This document shows positions 7,828 to 15,574 of a DNA stretch of 36,570 nt, piece by piece. Within the stretch, counting starts at the first letter, position 1. Every line of letters starts with the position of its first letter. The stretch comes from Chelonobacter sp006228105. Its GTDB lineage: Bacteria > Pseudomonadota > Gammaproteobacteria > Enterobacterales > Pasteurellaceae. The notes beneath the pieces were generated by a model. It saw only the letters and a program-made list of their open reading frames with translations, was not told the DNA's origin and made no database searches. The stretch lies in NCBI RefSeq assembly GCF_006228105.1, contig NZ_VDHH01000053.1; one strand, 5' to 3'. Made by a program: the position numbers and the translations under genes.

Positions 7828-8337
7828 TTATTTTTGTTGTAATTGTGACGGGTATAAAATGGTTTTAACTCGTCCTTTACCGCTGTTTTTGGCGATCATT
7901 TTTTGCTGTTGCACATCATAGGTGATCACTTCGGCATCAATTTGGCTGTCTAGTTGTTTTAATTGGGCATTGCCGGTCAACACTAAATATTGGCTGCCAA
8001 GATCGTAATTGACCTTGTTGGCTCGCCCGTTGATCATTTTGCCGTTATCCAGTTGTTGCTGGAAAGTGACAGGACTGCCGTTTGCCTCGATTTTCTCTTT
8101 ACCACCTCCGCCATTGTTCGGGCGGGTGATGGTCACTTGACGGGCGTTGATCAAAATCGAGCCTTGGGTGATCACCACATTATCGGTAAAGGTCACGATA
8201 TTATTTTCCAAATCTAATGATTGGTTATCAGACGTTATATTAATAGGTTGCTGGCTGTCGTTTTTCAAGGCGAAAGCTGAAAAAGAGAGTAACAGCGCGC
8301 TGACTAATGTTAGGGATTTAATTATTTTTGTTTTCAT
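7828..8337 (-). CDS. lptA: LPS transport periplasmic protein LptA
   Basis: LptA forms the periplasmic beta-jellyroll bridge that carries lipopolysaccharide between LptC and the outer-membrane LptD. A signal peptide (MKTKIIKSLTLVSALLLSFS, cleaved after AFA) precedes an OstA-like domain with DNQSLDLENNIVTFTDNVVITQGSI and, later, GNAQLKQLDSQIDAEVITYD. I chose the ATG at 8337 (169 residues) because it gives a compact signal peptide; an ATG 15 bases upstream (8352) has no clear ribosome site. Either start lies inside the end of lptC (overlap 20 or 35 bases), so translation is probably coupled. Confidence 0.92.
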   Translation of the reverse strand: MKTKIIKSLTLVSALLLSFSAFALKNDSQQPINITSDNQSLDLENNIVTFTDNVVITQGSILINARQVTITRPNNGGGGKEKIEANGSPVTFQQQLDNGKMINGRANKVNYDLGSQYLVLTGNAQLKQLDSQIDAEVITYDVQQQKMIAKNSGKGRVKTILYPSQLQQK

Positions 8338-8914
8338 TTTGTTGAATCTCATAGTGAGTTTGCACCTGTTCTTTTAACGTTGCGATCTGCTGACGAAGAT
8401 TCCCGCTCAGGCTTTTGCCGGTGGTAGTAAAACTTTGACCAACCACGCTGACCATTGTATCAGATGTTATATCTTGTGTCGTTAAATTGACGACCGCACT
8501 TGAGGTTTGCAAACTGTGAATTTTGCTTTCCGGCAACAAGCTTTGAATTGAAACATTGTCGTTTAAATAGAGTATCTTGTCTTTGCTGATCTTGGCTTGA
8601 TCCGCACTCAAACGCCAGCTGCGCACCAGATTATCGCTATTTTTGGAGGTCTCGAATAAATAAACGACCGGTGCTTTGAACAGCGTATCCCCTTGAGTTT
8701 GGAAATATTCCACTTCATCCGCAGTCGCAACATATTGTTTGCGCCCATCCAGTGAATAAAGCGTGGTTTCCATCTGATTGGCGATATAATCAGGGCTGCC
8801 GCTGTTTTGAATACGGGCAGCCAAATCGACGTTATCTTGCTGGTTTAACGAATAATACCAAGCAAGCAACGTCAGTGCGATCACCACTAAAACGATATTC
8901 CAACGAGAAGTCAT
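8318..8914 (-). CDS. lptC: LPS export system protein LptC
   Basis: LptC is a bitopic inner-membrane protein that accepts lipopolysaccharide from LptB2FG and hands it to LptA. The 198 residues begin with one membrane helix (about 5-23, WNIVLVVIALTLLAWYYSL). The periplasmic LptC fold follows, with DYIANQMETTLYSLDGRKQY and LYLNDNVSIQS. The last 30 or so residues form a charged helical tail. It is the first gene of the lptCAB-ptsN-rapZ unit and is divergent from mlaF; kdsC and kdsD, next to it in E. coli, are not here. One uptake signal lies in the gene. Confidence 0.92.
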   Translation of the reverse strand: MTSRWNIVLVVIALTLLAWYYSLNQQDNVDLAARIQNSGSPDYIANQMETTLYSLDGRKQYVATADEVEYFQTQGDTLFKAPVVYLFETSKNSDNLVRSWRLSADQAKISKDKILYLNDNVSIQSLLPESKIHSLQTSSAVVNLTTQDITSDTMVSVVGQSFTTTGKSLSGNLRQQIATLKEQVQTHYEIQQNENKNN

Positions 8915-9112
8915 CGGTTTTCCTAGCGTATGGTTTAAAAAGATTAATAATTTTGGATTCTAACATAAATTCTTCTCAGATTGAAAAGCGTCTGAAGATT
9001 AACAGACCCTAATCCTAACCAAAAATCGGGGGAATATTTGACATTGTTATTAATTTCATACAAGATTTCGCCTAATTACCGTTAGGTATCCGTGATAAAA
9101 GCAAGGCATAAA
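8915..9112. promoter_or_regulatory. Divergent lptC / mlaF promoter region with GACCCTAAT motif, copy 2
   Basis: About 200 bases separate the two envelope-lipid operons. On the plus strand a consensus -35 TTGACA (9038-9043) is followed after 17 bases by CAAGAT (9061-9066), a plausible mlaF promoter with a weak -10. Upstream of it, 9005-9013 is an exact GACCCTAAT inside AGATTAACAGACCCTAAT, matching the block before purC at 16 of 18 positions. No clear lptC promoter was picked out. Confidence 0.4.
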
Positions 9113-9907
9113 ATGAATAAATATTTGGTTGAAGTGAAGGATCTGGTGTTTAAACGAGGTTCGCGCACAATCTATCAAGGGCTGAATTTAAAAGTCGAAA
9201 CCGGTAAAATTACCGCAATTATGGGGCCTTCGGGAATCGGTAAGACGACGCTGTTGAAACTGATCGGAGGTCAGTTGTTTCCTGACTCCGGCGAAATTTT
9301 ATTTGACGGTAGTGATATCACTCGCCTGTCGAATGCCAAGTTGTATCAAATTCGTAAAAGAATGGGAATGCTGTTTCAATCCGGCGCACTGTTTACGGAT
9401 ATTTCTACCTTTGATAACGTGGCTTTTCCGCTGCGTGAGCACAGTAATTTGCCGGAAGAGATGATCCGTCAATTGACCTTGATGAAATTAGAAGCGGTCG
9501 GACTGCGTGGTGCGGCTGATTTGATGCCGTCCGAACTTTCCGGTGGCATGGCGCGGCGTGTGGCGTTGGCAAGAGCGGTGGCGCTTGACCCGGATTTAGT
9601 GATGTATGATGAACCTTTCACCGGACAAGATCCGATCAGCATGGGGGTAATCGTGAGTTTGATTAAACGCTTGAATAAAACCCTGCATCTTACCTCGATT
9701 GTGGTGTCGCACGATGTGAAAGAGGTGCTGAGCATAGCCGATTATGCTTATATTGTGGCGGATCAAACCGTGATTGCCGAAGGAACCGCGGCGCAATTGC
9801 AACAAAGTACGGATCCGCGCGTAATTCAATTTCTGTCCGGTAACGAAGATGGGCCGGTGCAGTTCCATTATCCGGCACAACACTATATTGATGAGTTATT
9901 TGTATGA
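9113..9907 (+). CDS. mlaF: Phospholipid ABC transporter ATPase MlaF
   Basis: MlaF is the cytoplasmic ATPase of the MlaFEDB complex, which moves phospholipid between the inner membrane and periplasmic MlaC to keep the outer membrane asymmetric. It shows Walker A GPSGIGKTT (38-46), RKRMGMLFQSGALFTD, signature LSGGMARR, Walker B LVMYDEPFTGQDPISMG and switch VVSHDV. I start at the ATG at 9113 (264 residues), behind AAGG at good spacing, rather than at a GTG seven codons upstream that lacks a ribosome site. The stop overlaps the mlaE start in ATGA. It is first in the mlaFEDCB-ibaG-murA unit. Confidence 0.95.
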   Translation: MNKYLVEVKDLVFKRGSRTIYQGLNLKVETGKITAIMGPSGIGKTTLLKLIGGQLFPDSGEILFDGSDITRLSNAKLYQIRKRMGMLFQSGALFTDISTFDNVAFPLREHSNLPEEMIRQLTLMKLEAVGLRGAADLMPSELSGGMARRVALARAVALDPDLVMYDEPFTGQDPISMGVIVSLIKRLNKTLHLTSIVVSHDVKEVLSIADYAYIVADQTVIAEGTAAQLQQSTDPRVIQFLSGNEDGPVQFHYPAQHYIDELFV

Positions 9908-10689
9908 TCATTTCCGCGATTTCCAGACTAGGCGCCGGTACTATTGGTTTTTTCAGAACGCTTGGGCGCGCCGGTTTTATGCTCTATGGCGCGTTGGTCG
10001 GCGTGCCACAGCCAAAAAAATATTTTCCACTGTTGGTTAAGCAACTGTATGTGCTTGGGGTGCAGTCACTGTTGATTATTTTGCTGTCCGGGCTGTTTAT
10101 CGGCATGGTGCTAGGCTTGCAAGGCTATGTTGTGTTGGTGGGATTTGCGGCAGAAAGCAGTTTGGGACAATTGGTGGCACTTTCATTGTTACGTGAATTG
10201 GGACCGGTGGTGACCGCACTTTTATTTGCCGGGCGCGCAGGCTCAGCGTTGACCGCTGAAATTGGCTTGATGAAAGCGACCGAGCAGCTTTCCAGTTTGG
10301 AAATGATGGCGGTCGATCCGCTACGGCGAGTGATTTCACCACGTTTTTGGGCGGGGATTATCTCGATGCCGCTACTAACGATTATTTTTGTAGCCATTGG
10401 CATTTGGGGCGGCTCACTGGTCGGGGTGGACTGGAAAGGGGTTGATGGCGGCAGTTTCTGGTCGGTGATGCAAAATTCGGTCAGTTGGCAAACCGATATT
10501 TTAAACGGTATGATCAAAAGTGCGGTTTTTGCGGTTGCAGTGGTGTGGATTGCGTTGTTTAACGGTTATGATGCTCGCCCGACTTCGGAAGGGATCAGCC
10601 GTGCTACCACCAAAACCGTGGTGCACGCCTCATTAGCTGTTTTGGCACTGGATTTTGTTTTAACCGCAATGATGTTCGGTGGCAATTAA
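9904..10689 (+). CDS. mlaE: Phospholipid ABC transporter permease MlaE
   Basis: MlaE is the membrane permease of the Mla complex. The 261 residues carry the MlaE/permease domain: an N-terminal amphipathic region, about five membrane helices, the coupling motif LRELGPVVTALLFAGRAGSALTAEI spread over about 98-122, and GYDARPTSEGISRATTKTVV near the end. The four-base overlap with mlaF points to coupled translation. It contains two uptake signals, one on each strand. Confidence 0.95.
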   Translation: MIISAISRLGAGTIGFFRTLGRAGFMLYGALVGVPQPKKYFPLLVKQLYVLGVQSLLIILLSGLFIGMVLGLQGYVVLVGFAAESSLGQLVALSLLRELGPVVTALLFAGRAGSALTAEIGLMKATEQLSSLEMMAVDPLRRVISPRFWAGIISMPLLTIIFVAIGIWGGSLVGVDWKGVDGGSFWSVMQNSVSWQTDILNGMIKSAVFAVAVVWIALFNGYDARPTSEGISRATTKTVVHASLAVLALDFVLTAMMFGGN

Positions 10690-10738
10690 CCGTGCGATAC
10701 GTCATCGTAAGAGATAAAAGTAATAAAGGAAAAAAAGA

Positions 10739-11242
10739 ATGCGTCAAACCATTAAATATGAGTTCTGGGTCGGGTTGTTCCTGCTGTTGGCAATCGCTGC
10801 ACTGGTTTTTTTAGGCTTGAAAGTGGCAAATGTGCAGGGCTTTCATCAAAGTAAAAGTTATAATCTGCATGCAACTTTTAATAATATCGGCGGTCTTAAA
10901 GTGCGGGCGCCAGTCAAAACCGGCGGTGTATTAATTGGACGCGTCAATGCAATCAGCTTAGACCCGACCAGTTATTTGCCTCAAGTCAGTTTGAGTATTG
11001 ATCAGGAATATAACCATATTCCGGAAACCAGCTCGCTGTCGATAAAAACCTCAGGACTTCTAGGGGAGCAATATATCGCGCTGAATATTGGTTTTGATGA
11101 CGGTGAAATTGCCATGCTGAAAGAGGGGGATACGATTCATGATACGACCTCAGCCATGGTATTAGAAGATTTAATCGGTCAATTCTTGTATGGTGACAAG
11201 AAAGACGGTCAACAAACAGAGAAAACCGATAAAACAGAATAG
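10739..11242 (+). CDS. mlaD: MCE-domain substrate-binding protein MlaD
   Basis: MlaD is an inner-membrane anchored MCE protein; six copies form a ring with a lipid pore on top of MlaE. The 167 residues have one N-terminal membrane helix (about 8-28), then an MCE domain beginning SYNLHATFNNIGGLKVRAPVK and including the TGGVLIGRV and SGLLGEQYIAL segments typical of MlaD. A short charged C-terminal tail follows (KKDGQQTEKTDKTE). The start follows AAAGGA at good spacing, 49 bases after mlaE. Confidence 0.95.
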   Translation: MRQTIKYEFWVGLFLLLAIAALVFLGLKVANVQGFHQSKSYNLHATFNNIGGLKVRAPVKTGGVLIGRVNAISLDPTSYLPQVSLSIDQEYNHIPETSSLSIKTSGLLGEQYIALNIGFDDGEIAMLKEGDTIHDTTSAMVLEDLIGQFLYGDKKDGQQTEKTDKTE

Positions 11243-11271
11243 TTTTCGGATTAATTGAACAGGAGAAAGTC

Positions 11272-11913
11272 ATGTTGAAGAAAATGTTTAAAAAATGTGC
11301 GGTTGTGATGGTTGCCGTGATGTCGCTGTTTGGCGCAATGCAAGCGGTAGCTGCCGATAACCCCTATCAATTGATGCAGCAGGCATCGGATAAACTGTTT
11401 GCCTCAATCAGTGCCAATCAAAGCAAAATTAAGCAAAATCCAGACTATATGCGCACGATTGTCAAACAAGAATTAATGCCGTATGTGCATGTGAATTATG
11501 CCGGGTCGTTAGTATTGGGGCAGTATTTCAAAAGTACCACACCGGCGCAGCGAGAGCAGTTTTTTAGTGCATTTTCTAACTTTATTGAGCAATCCTACGC
11601 TCAAGTGTTGACCATGTATAGCAATCAAAATATTGAGATTGAAAGAGAGAAACCGATTGGCGATCAAAATATTGTCAGCATTCGGGTGAATATTATCCAA
11701 ACCAATGGTGCAGCGCCGATTAAATTGGATTTTAAATGGCGTAAAAATACCCGTACCGGCGCATGGCAAGCCTATGACATGGCGGCGGAAGGCGTCAGCA
11801 TGGTTGAAACCAAGAAAAACGAGTGGAGCAATATTCTGCGCCAAAAAGGGATTGATGAACTAACCGCTCAAATCCAAAAAAGTGCGGCTATTCCGATTAA
11901 ACTTGAAAAATAA
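11272..11913 (+). CDS. mlaC: Periplasmic phospholipid-binding protein MlaC
   Basis: MlaC shuttles phospholipid across the periplasm between the outer-membrane MlaA complex and MlaFEDB. The 213 residues begin with a signal peptide (about 1-28, basic KKMFKK then a hydrophobic stretch, cleavage near AVAA-DNPY). The mature part has family landmarks: VKQELMPYVHVNYAGSLVLG, FFSAFSNFIEQSYAQVL and GVSMVETKKNEWSNIL. AGGAG precedes the ATG. A near-uptake signal, AAGTGCGGC, lies near the 3' end. Confidence 0.94.
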   Translation: MLKKMFKKCAVVMVAVMSLFGAMQAVAADNPYQLMQQASDKLFASISANQSKIKQNPDYMRTIVKQELMPYVHVNYAGSLVLGQYFKSTTPAQREQFFSAFSNFIEQSYAQVLTMYSNQNIEIEREKPIGDQNIVSIRVNIIQTNGAAPIKLDFKWRKNTRTGAWQAYDMAAEGVSMVETKKNEWSNILRQKGIDELTAQIQKSAAIPIKLEK

Positions 11914-11923
11914 GGTGGGTTGA

Positions 11924-12238
11924 TTGACGTTCAAGTGGCAGATAAGCAGTAGCGAAAACGCGTACTGTTTGCAACTGGCGGGAGATTTGACGCGAAGCAC
12001 GCTGTTGCCGTTGTGGCAGCAGCGCGCTTCGTTGTTTCAGACTCAAAAATCTTGTCTTGAGATTAAGTTAAATCAACTTGGGACAGTGGATTCTGCCGGT
12101 TTTGTGTTAATATGTGAAATTCTTCACCGCTATTCTAAGCTTGGCGAGGTAAAATTGGTTGATGTACCGCACTTGGTACTGGATTTTGCCGAGCTATACG
12201 ATTTAGATCAGTGGTTAAAAGCGTTTATACAGCCGTAA
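11924..12238 (+). CDS. mlaB: STAS-domain protein MlaB
   Basis: MlaB is the small cytoplasmic STAS-fold subunit that stabilises and activates MlaF. The 104 residues show a STAS core with LAGDLTRSTLLPLWQQR and the VDSAGFVLI motif (about 55-63), then LYDLDQW near the end. The start is a TTG: the codon before it in frame is a stop, no ATG is available without losing the first strand of the fold, and AAGGTGGG lies at proper spacing. Position after mlaC supports the call more than the diverged sequence does. It contains one uptake signal. Confidence 0.9.
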   Translation: MTFKWQISSSENAYCLQLAGDLTRSTLLPLWQQRASLFQTQKSCLEIKLNQLGTVDSAGFVLICEILHRYSKLGEVKLVDVPHLVLDFAELYDLDQWLKAFIQP

Positions 12239-12266
12239 TCAAAAGGATACAAGGGATAACAACATC

Positions 12267-12521
12267 ATGGATGCAGCAGCAATCGAAGATATTTTGCGTG
12301 AACAATTGGATTTGACTGAGGTTTATGTCAATGGCGAAAATGCACATTTCAGCGTGACCGCCGTCAGCGATGAATTTGCTTTGATGAGCAAAGTCAAACA
12401 GCAACAATTGATTTATGCGCCGCTAATGCAGTATATTGCGACCAATGAAATTCATGCGTTATCGATTAAAACCTTTACCGTTGAAAAATGGCGTAAAGCC
12501 TGTTTATTAAATGGTCTTTAA
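12267..12521 (+). CDS. ibaG: BolA-family protein IbaG
   Basis: This 84-residue BolA-like protein is a partner of monothiol glutaredoxins in iron-sulfur metabolism and is linked to acid stress in E. coli. It shows EVYVNGENAHFSVTAVSDEF, the invariant SKVKQQQLIYAPLMQYI segment and the C-terminal IHALSIKTFTVEKW. The order mlaB-ibaG-murA is the same as in E. coli. AAGGGA precedes the ATG at about 9-10 bases. Confidence 0.93.
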   Translation: MDAAAIEDILREQLDLTEVYVNGENAHFSVTAVSDEFALMSKVKQQQLIYAPLMQYIATNEIHALSIKTFTVEKWRKACLLNGL

Positions 12522-12586
12522 CCGACCAGCCTATTGCTAAGCCAAATATCAAGCCAAATTGTGAATCCAATTATAAAGGAAAAAAA

Positions 12587-13864
12587 ATGGAAAAGTTTCG
12601 AATCTACGGGAAAACCTGTTTAAAAGGCAGTGTTGATATTTCAGGCGCTAAAAATGCGGCCTTGCCGATTCTGTTCGCCGCAATTTTAGCGGAGGAACCG
12701 GTTACACTGACCAACGTCCCCGATTTGAAAGATGTTACTACCACCCTGAAAATTTTAAGCCAATTAGGGGTGACGGTTGAGCGAAAAGACAAAAATACGG
12801 TTTATCTGGACGCTTCCAACATTGATAATTTTGTCACCCCTTATGAGTTGGTAAAAACCATGCGTGCTTCTATTTGGGCGTTGGCGCCGCTGGTGGCACG
12901 TTTTTGCCAAGGGCAGGTTTCGTTGCCGGGTGGTTGTTCCATCGGCGCTCGTCCGGTTGATCTGCACATTTCCGGTTTGGAAAAACTGGGGGCGAAAATC
13001 AAATTGGAAGACGGCTATGTTAAAGCCTTTGTTGATGGACGTCTGAAAGGCGCCAACATCGTGATGGATAAAATCAGCGTCGGTGCAACCTTGTCTGTGA
13101 TGATGGCGGCGACTTTGGCAAAAGGCACAACGATTATTGAAAATGCTGCACGCGAACCGGAAATTTCTGACACGGCTTATTTCTTGAATAAATTAGGTGC
13201 GAAAATCACCGGTGCAGGGACCGATATGATTACCGTCGAAGGCGTCGAGCATTTGGGCGGTGGCGAGCACCATGTTATTCCGGATCGGATTGAGACCGGC
13301 ACGTTCTTGGTTGCTGCGGCGATTTCTGGCGGGCGCATTGTTTGTCGTGGTACTCGTGCTTCTACTTTAGATGCGGTGATTGAAAAACTACGCGAAGCCG
13401 GGGCTCAGATTGATATCACTGAAGACACCATCACCTTGGACATGTTGGGTTATCGCCCACGCTCGGTCAACGTACGTACGGCACCACATCCGGGCTTTCC
13501 GACGGATATGCAGGCACAATTTACCCTGTTAAACATGGTGGCTGAAGGCACGGGAATTATCACCGAAACTATTTTTGAAAATCGTTTTATGCACATTCCT
13601 GAACTGATACGCATGGGCGCAAAAGCCGATATTGAAGGTAATACCGCTATTTGTTACGGCGTGCGCAATTTAAACGGCACTGAAGTGATGGCAACCGATT
13701 TGCGTGCTTCTGCCAGCTTGGTGTTGGCGGGCTGTATTGCCAACGGCGAAACTATCGTTGATCGCATTTATCATATTGATCGCGGCTATGAACACATTGA
13801 AGAGAAGTTGCGCGGACTGGGTGCCAGAATCGAGCGTTTTTCTGACAGCGAAACCGAAGCCTGA
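12587..13864 (+). CDS. murA: UDP-N-acetylglucosamine 1-carboxyvinyltransferase MurA
   Basis: MurA transfers enolpyruvate from PEP to UDP-GlcNAc, the first committed step of peptidoglycan synthesis, and is the fosfomycin target. The 425 residues include the SGAKNAALP start of domain I (Lys22, Asn23), the active loop LPGGCSIGARPVDLH with catalytic Cys117, and the C-terminal HPGFPTDMQAQ and DLRASASLVLAG blocks. The cysteine is present, so a fosfomycin-sensitive form is expected. AAAGGA precedes the ATG. It ends the mla unit at a strong terminator. Confidence 0.97.
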   Translation: MEKFRIYGKTCLKGSVDISGAKNAALPILFAAILAEEPVTLTNVPDLKDVTTTLKILSQLGVTVERKDKNTVYLDASNIDNFVTPYELVKTMRASIWALAPLVARFCQGQVSLPGGCSIGARPVDLHISGLEKLGAKIKLEDGYVKAFVDGRLKGANIVMDKISVGATLSVMMAATLAKGTTIIENAAREPEISDTAYFLNKLGAKITGAGTDMITVEGVEHLGGGEHHVIPDRIETGTFLVAAAISGGRIVCRGTRASTLDAVIEKLREAGAQIDITEDTITLDMLGYRPRSVNVRTAPHPGFPTDMQAQFTLLNMVAEGTGIITETIFENRFMHIPELIRMGAKADIEGNTAICYGVRNLNGTEVMATDLRASASLVLAGCIANGETIVDRIYHIDRGYEHIEEKLRGLGARIERFSDSETEA

Positions 13865-13898
13865 TGGCAGTTTCCGAGCGCTCTGAAATAGATTATAC

Positions 13899-13925
13899 AA
13901 CCCGGTTTAAGTCCGGGTTTTTTGT
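13899..13925 (+). terminator. Rho-independent terminator of murA
   Basis: An AACCCGG/CCGGGTT stem of 7 bp with loop TTTAAGT runs into a six-base T run. It lies 35 bases after the murA stop. Confidence 0.9.
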
Positions 13926-14047
13926 GTTTGCTAGGGTTATAGCTCAAATTATAAACAAAAAGCAACAGACTCTAAAATAATCGAAATCTCATTTTTGCCA
14001 AGTGCGGTTTTAAGCTAGAATATAAGCCACTCATTTTAAGAAGAAGT

Positions 14048-15535
14048 ATGAATTGTATGACATCAAGTGTAGAGCTATTGGTGAATGTAACGCCGAACGA
14101 AACTCGAATTGCGTTGCTCGACACCGGTGTACTGAAAGAAGTGCACATTGAGCGCGAAGCCAAGCGAGGATTGGTCGGCAATATTTATAAAGGGCGAGTG
14201 ATGCGGGTGCTGCCCGGCATGCAATCGGCTTTTGTCGATATCGGTTTGGAAAAGGCAGCATTTTTGCACGCCTCCGATATCGTTTCGCACACCGAATGTG
14301 TGGATGAATCCGAAAAAAAGCAGTTTGTGGTCAAAGATATCGGTGAGTTGGTGCGTGAAGGTCAGGATATTATCGTGCAAGTGGTGAAAGATCCGCTTGG
14401 AACCAAAGGTGCACGTTTAACCACAGATATTACGTTGCCGTCACGCTATTTGGTATTTATGCCGGAAAATAGTCATGTTGGCGTATCGCAACGGATTGAA
14501 AGTGAAGAAGAGCGGTTGCGCTTAAAAGCACTGGTCACGGAATATTGTGATGAATTGGGCGGTTTCATTGTGCGAACGGCTTCTGAAGGTTGCTCGGAAG
14601 AAGAGTTGAAGCAGGATGCGCAATTTTTGAAACGGCTATGGCGCAAAGTGATGGAACGCAAAGGGAAATACCCAACCCGCTCAATGCTTTACGGCGAACT
14701 GGCACTGGCACAGCGCGTGCTGCGTGATTTTGTCGGCACACAAATTGATTTGATTCGAATTGACTCGAAATTGACTTTTCAAGAAGTGGAAACGTTTAGC
14801 CAAGAATTTATGCCGGAACTCACCGGGCGCCTGTCGCTGTATACCGGTAATCCGCCGTTGTTTGATTTGTACGGCGTAGAAAATGCGATTCAGCGTGCGC
14901 TGGAAAAACGGGTGAATTTGAAATCCGGCGGCTATTTGATTATCGAACAAACCGAAGCCATGACCACGATTGATATCAATACCGGTGGTTTTGTTGGTCA
15001 TCGTAATTTGGAAGAGACAATTTTTAATACTAATGTCGAAGCGACCCAAACCATTGCACAACAGCTGCAACTGCGCAATCTGGGCGGCATCATCATTATT
15101 GATTTTATTGATATGCAAAGCGAAGAGCATCGCGAGCGGGTGTTGCAGTCGTTGAACGAAGCGCTGTCGCGTGATCGGGTTAAAACCAGCGTCAACGGTT
15201 TCACCCAACTGGGCTTGGTGGAGATGACCCGTAAACGCACCCGCGAAAGTTTAGAGCATGTGCTGTGCACCGAATGCCCGGCTTGCAAAGGGCGTGGCAG
15301 TCTGAAAACGGTGGAAACCGTCAGTTATGAAATTGTGCGTGAAATTGTGCGAATCCACCATCAATACGACAGTGAGCAATTTTTGGTGTATGCCTCAAGA
15401 GCGGTGGCGGATTATTTGATCAACGAAGAGGCGCACGGGATTTTGGCTGAGTTGGAAGTGTTTATCGGTAAACAGGTGCAGGTGAAAACCGAAGTGTTTT
15501 ACAATCAAGAACAATTTGATGTTGTCATCATGTAG
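14048..15535 (+). CDS. rng: Ribonuclease G
   Basis: RNase G is a single-strand-specific endoribonuclease of the RNase E/G family; it matures 16S rRNA 5' ends and degrades some mRNAs. The 495 residues hold the S1 domain (about 40-125), the catalytic DNase-I-like region with TTIDINTGGFVGHRN and IIIIDFIDM (the two metal-binding aspartates), and the zinc-link CTECPACKG. The C-terminal scaffold of RNase E is absent, as expected for Rng. The ATG at 14048 follows AAGAAG; a second ATG three codons on would give the usual enteric N-terminus. An uptake signal lies at 14000-14008 and a TAGAAT -10-like box at 14016-14021. Confidence 0.96.
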   Translation: MNCMTSSVELLVNVTPNETRIALLDTGVLKEVHIEREAKRGLVGNIYKGRVMRVLPGMQSAFVDIGLEKAAFLHASDIVSHTECVDESEKKQFVVKDIGELVREGQDIIVQVVKDPLGTKGARLTTDITLPSRYLVFMPENSHVGVSQRIESEEERLRLKALVTEYCDELGGFIVRTASEGCSEEELKQDAQFLKRLWRKVMERKGKYPTRSMLYGELALAQRVLRDFVGTQIDLIRIDSKLTFQEVETFSQEFMPELTGRLSLYTGNPPLFDLYGVENAIQRALEKRVNLKSGGYLIIEQTEAMTTIDINTGGFVGHRNLEETIFNTNVEATQTIAQQLQLRNLGGIIIIDFIDMQSEEHRERVLQSLNEALSRDRVKTSVNGFTQLGLVEMTRKRTRESLEHVLCTECPACKGRGSLKTVETVSYEIVREIVRIHHQYDSEQFLVYASRAVADYLINEEAHGILAELEVFIGKQVQVKTEVFYNQEQFDVVIM

Positions 15536-15548
15536 ACAAACATCAACC

Positions 15549-15557
15549 GACCCTAAT
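15549..15557 (+). promoter_or_regulatory. GACCCTAWT motif, copy 3 (tldD leader)
   Basis: An exact GACCCTAAT ends 17 bases before the tldD ATG, within ATCAACCGACCCTAAT. It matches the blocks before purC and mlaF in the flanking ATYAAC as well as in the core. Confidence 0.4.
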
Positions 15558-15574
15558 AAAAATAAAGAGAAATT

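Noticed and set aside
9092..9112. GTG as the start of mlaF
   Set aside because: It lacks a ribosome site; the ATG at 9113 has AAGG in place and gives the family N-terminus.
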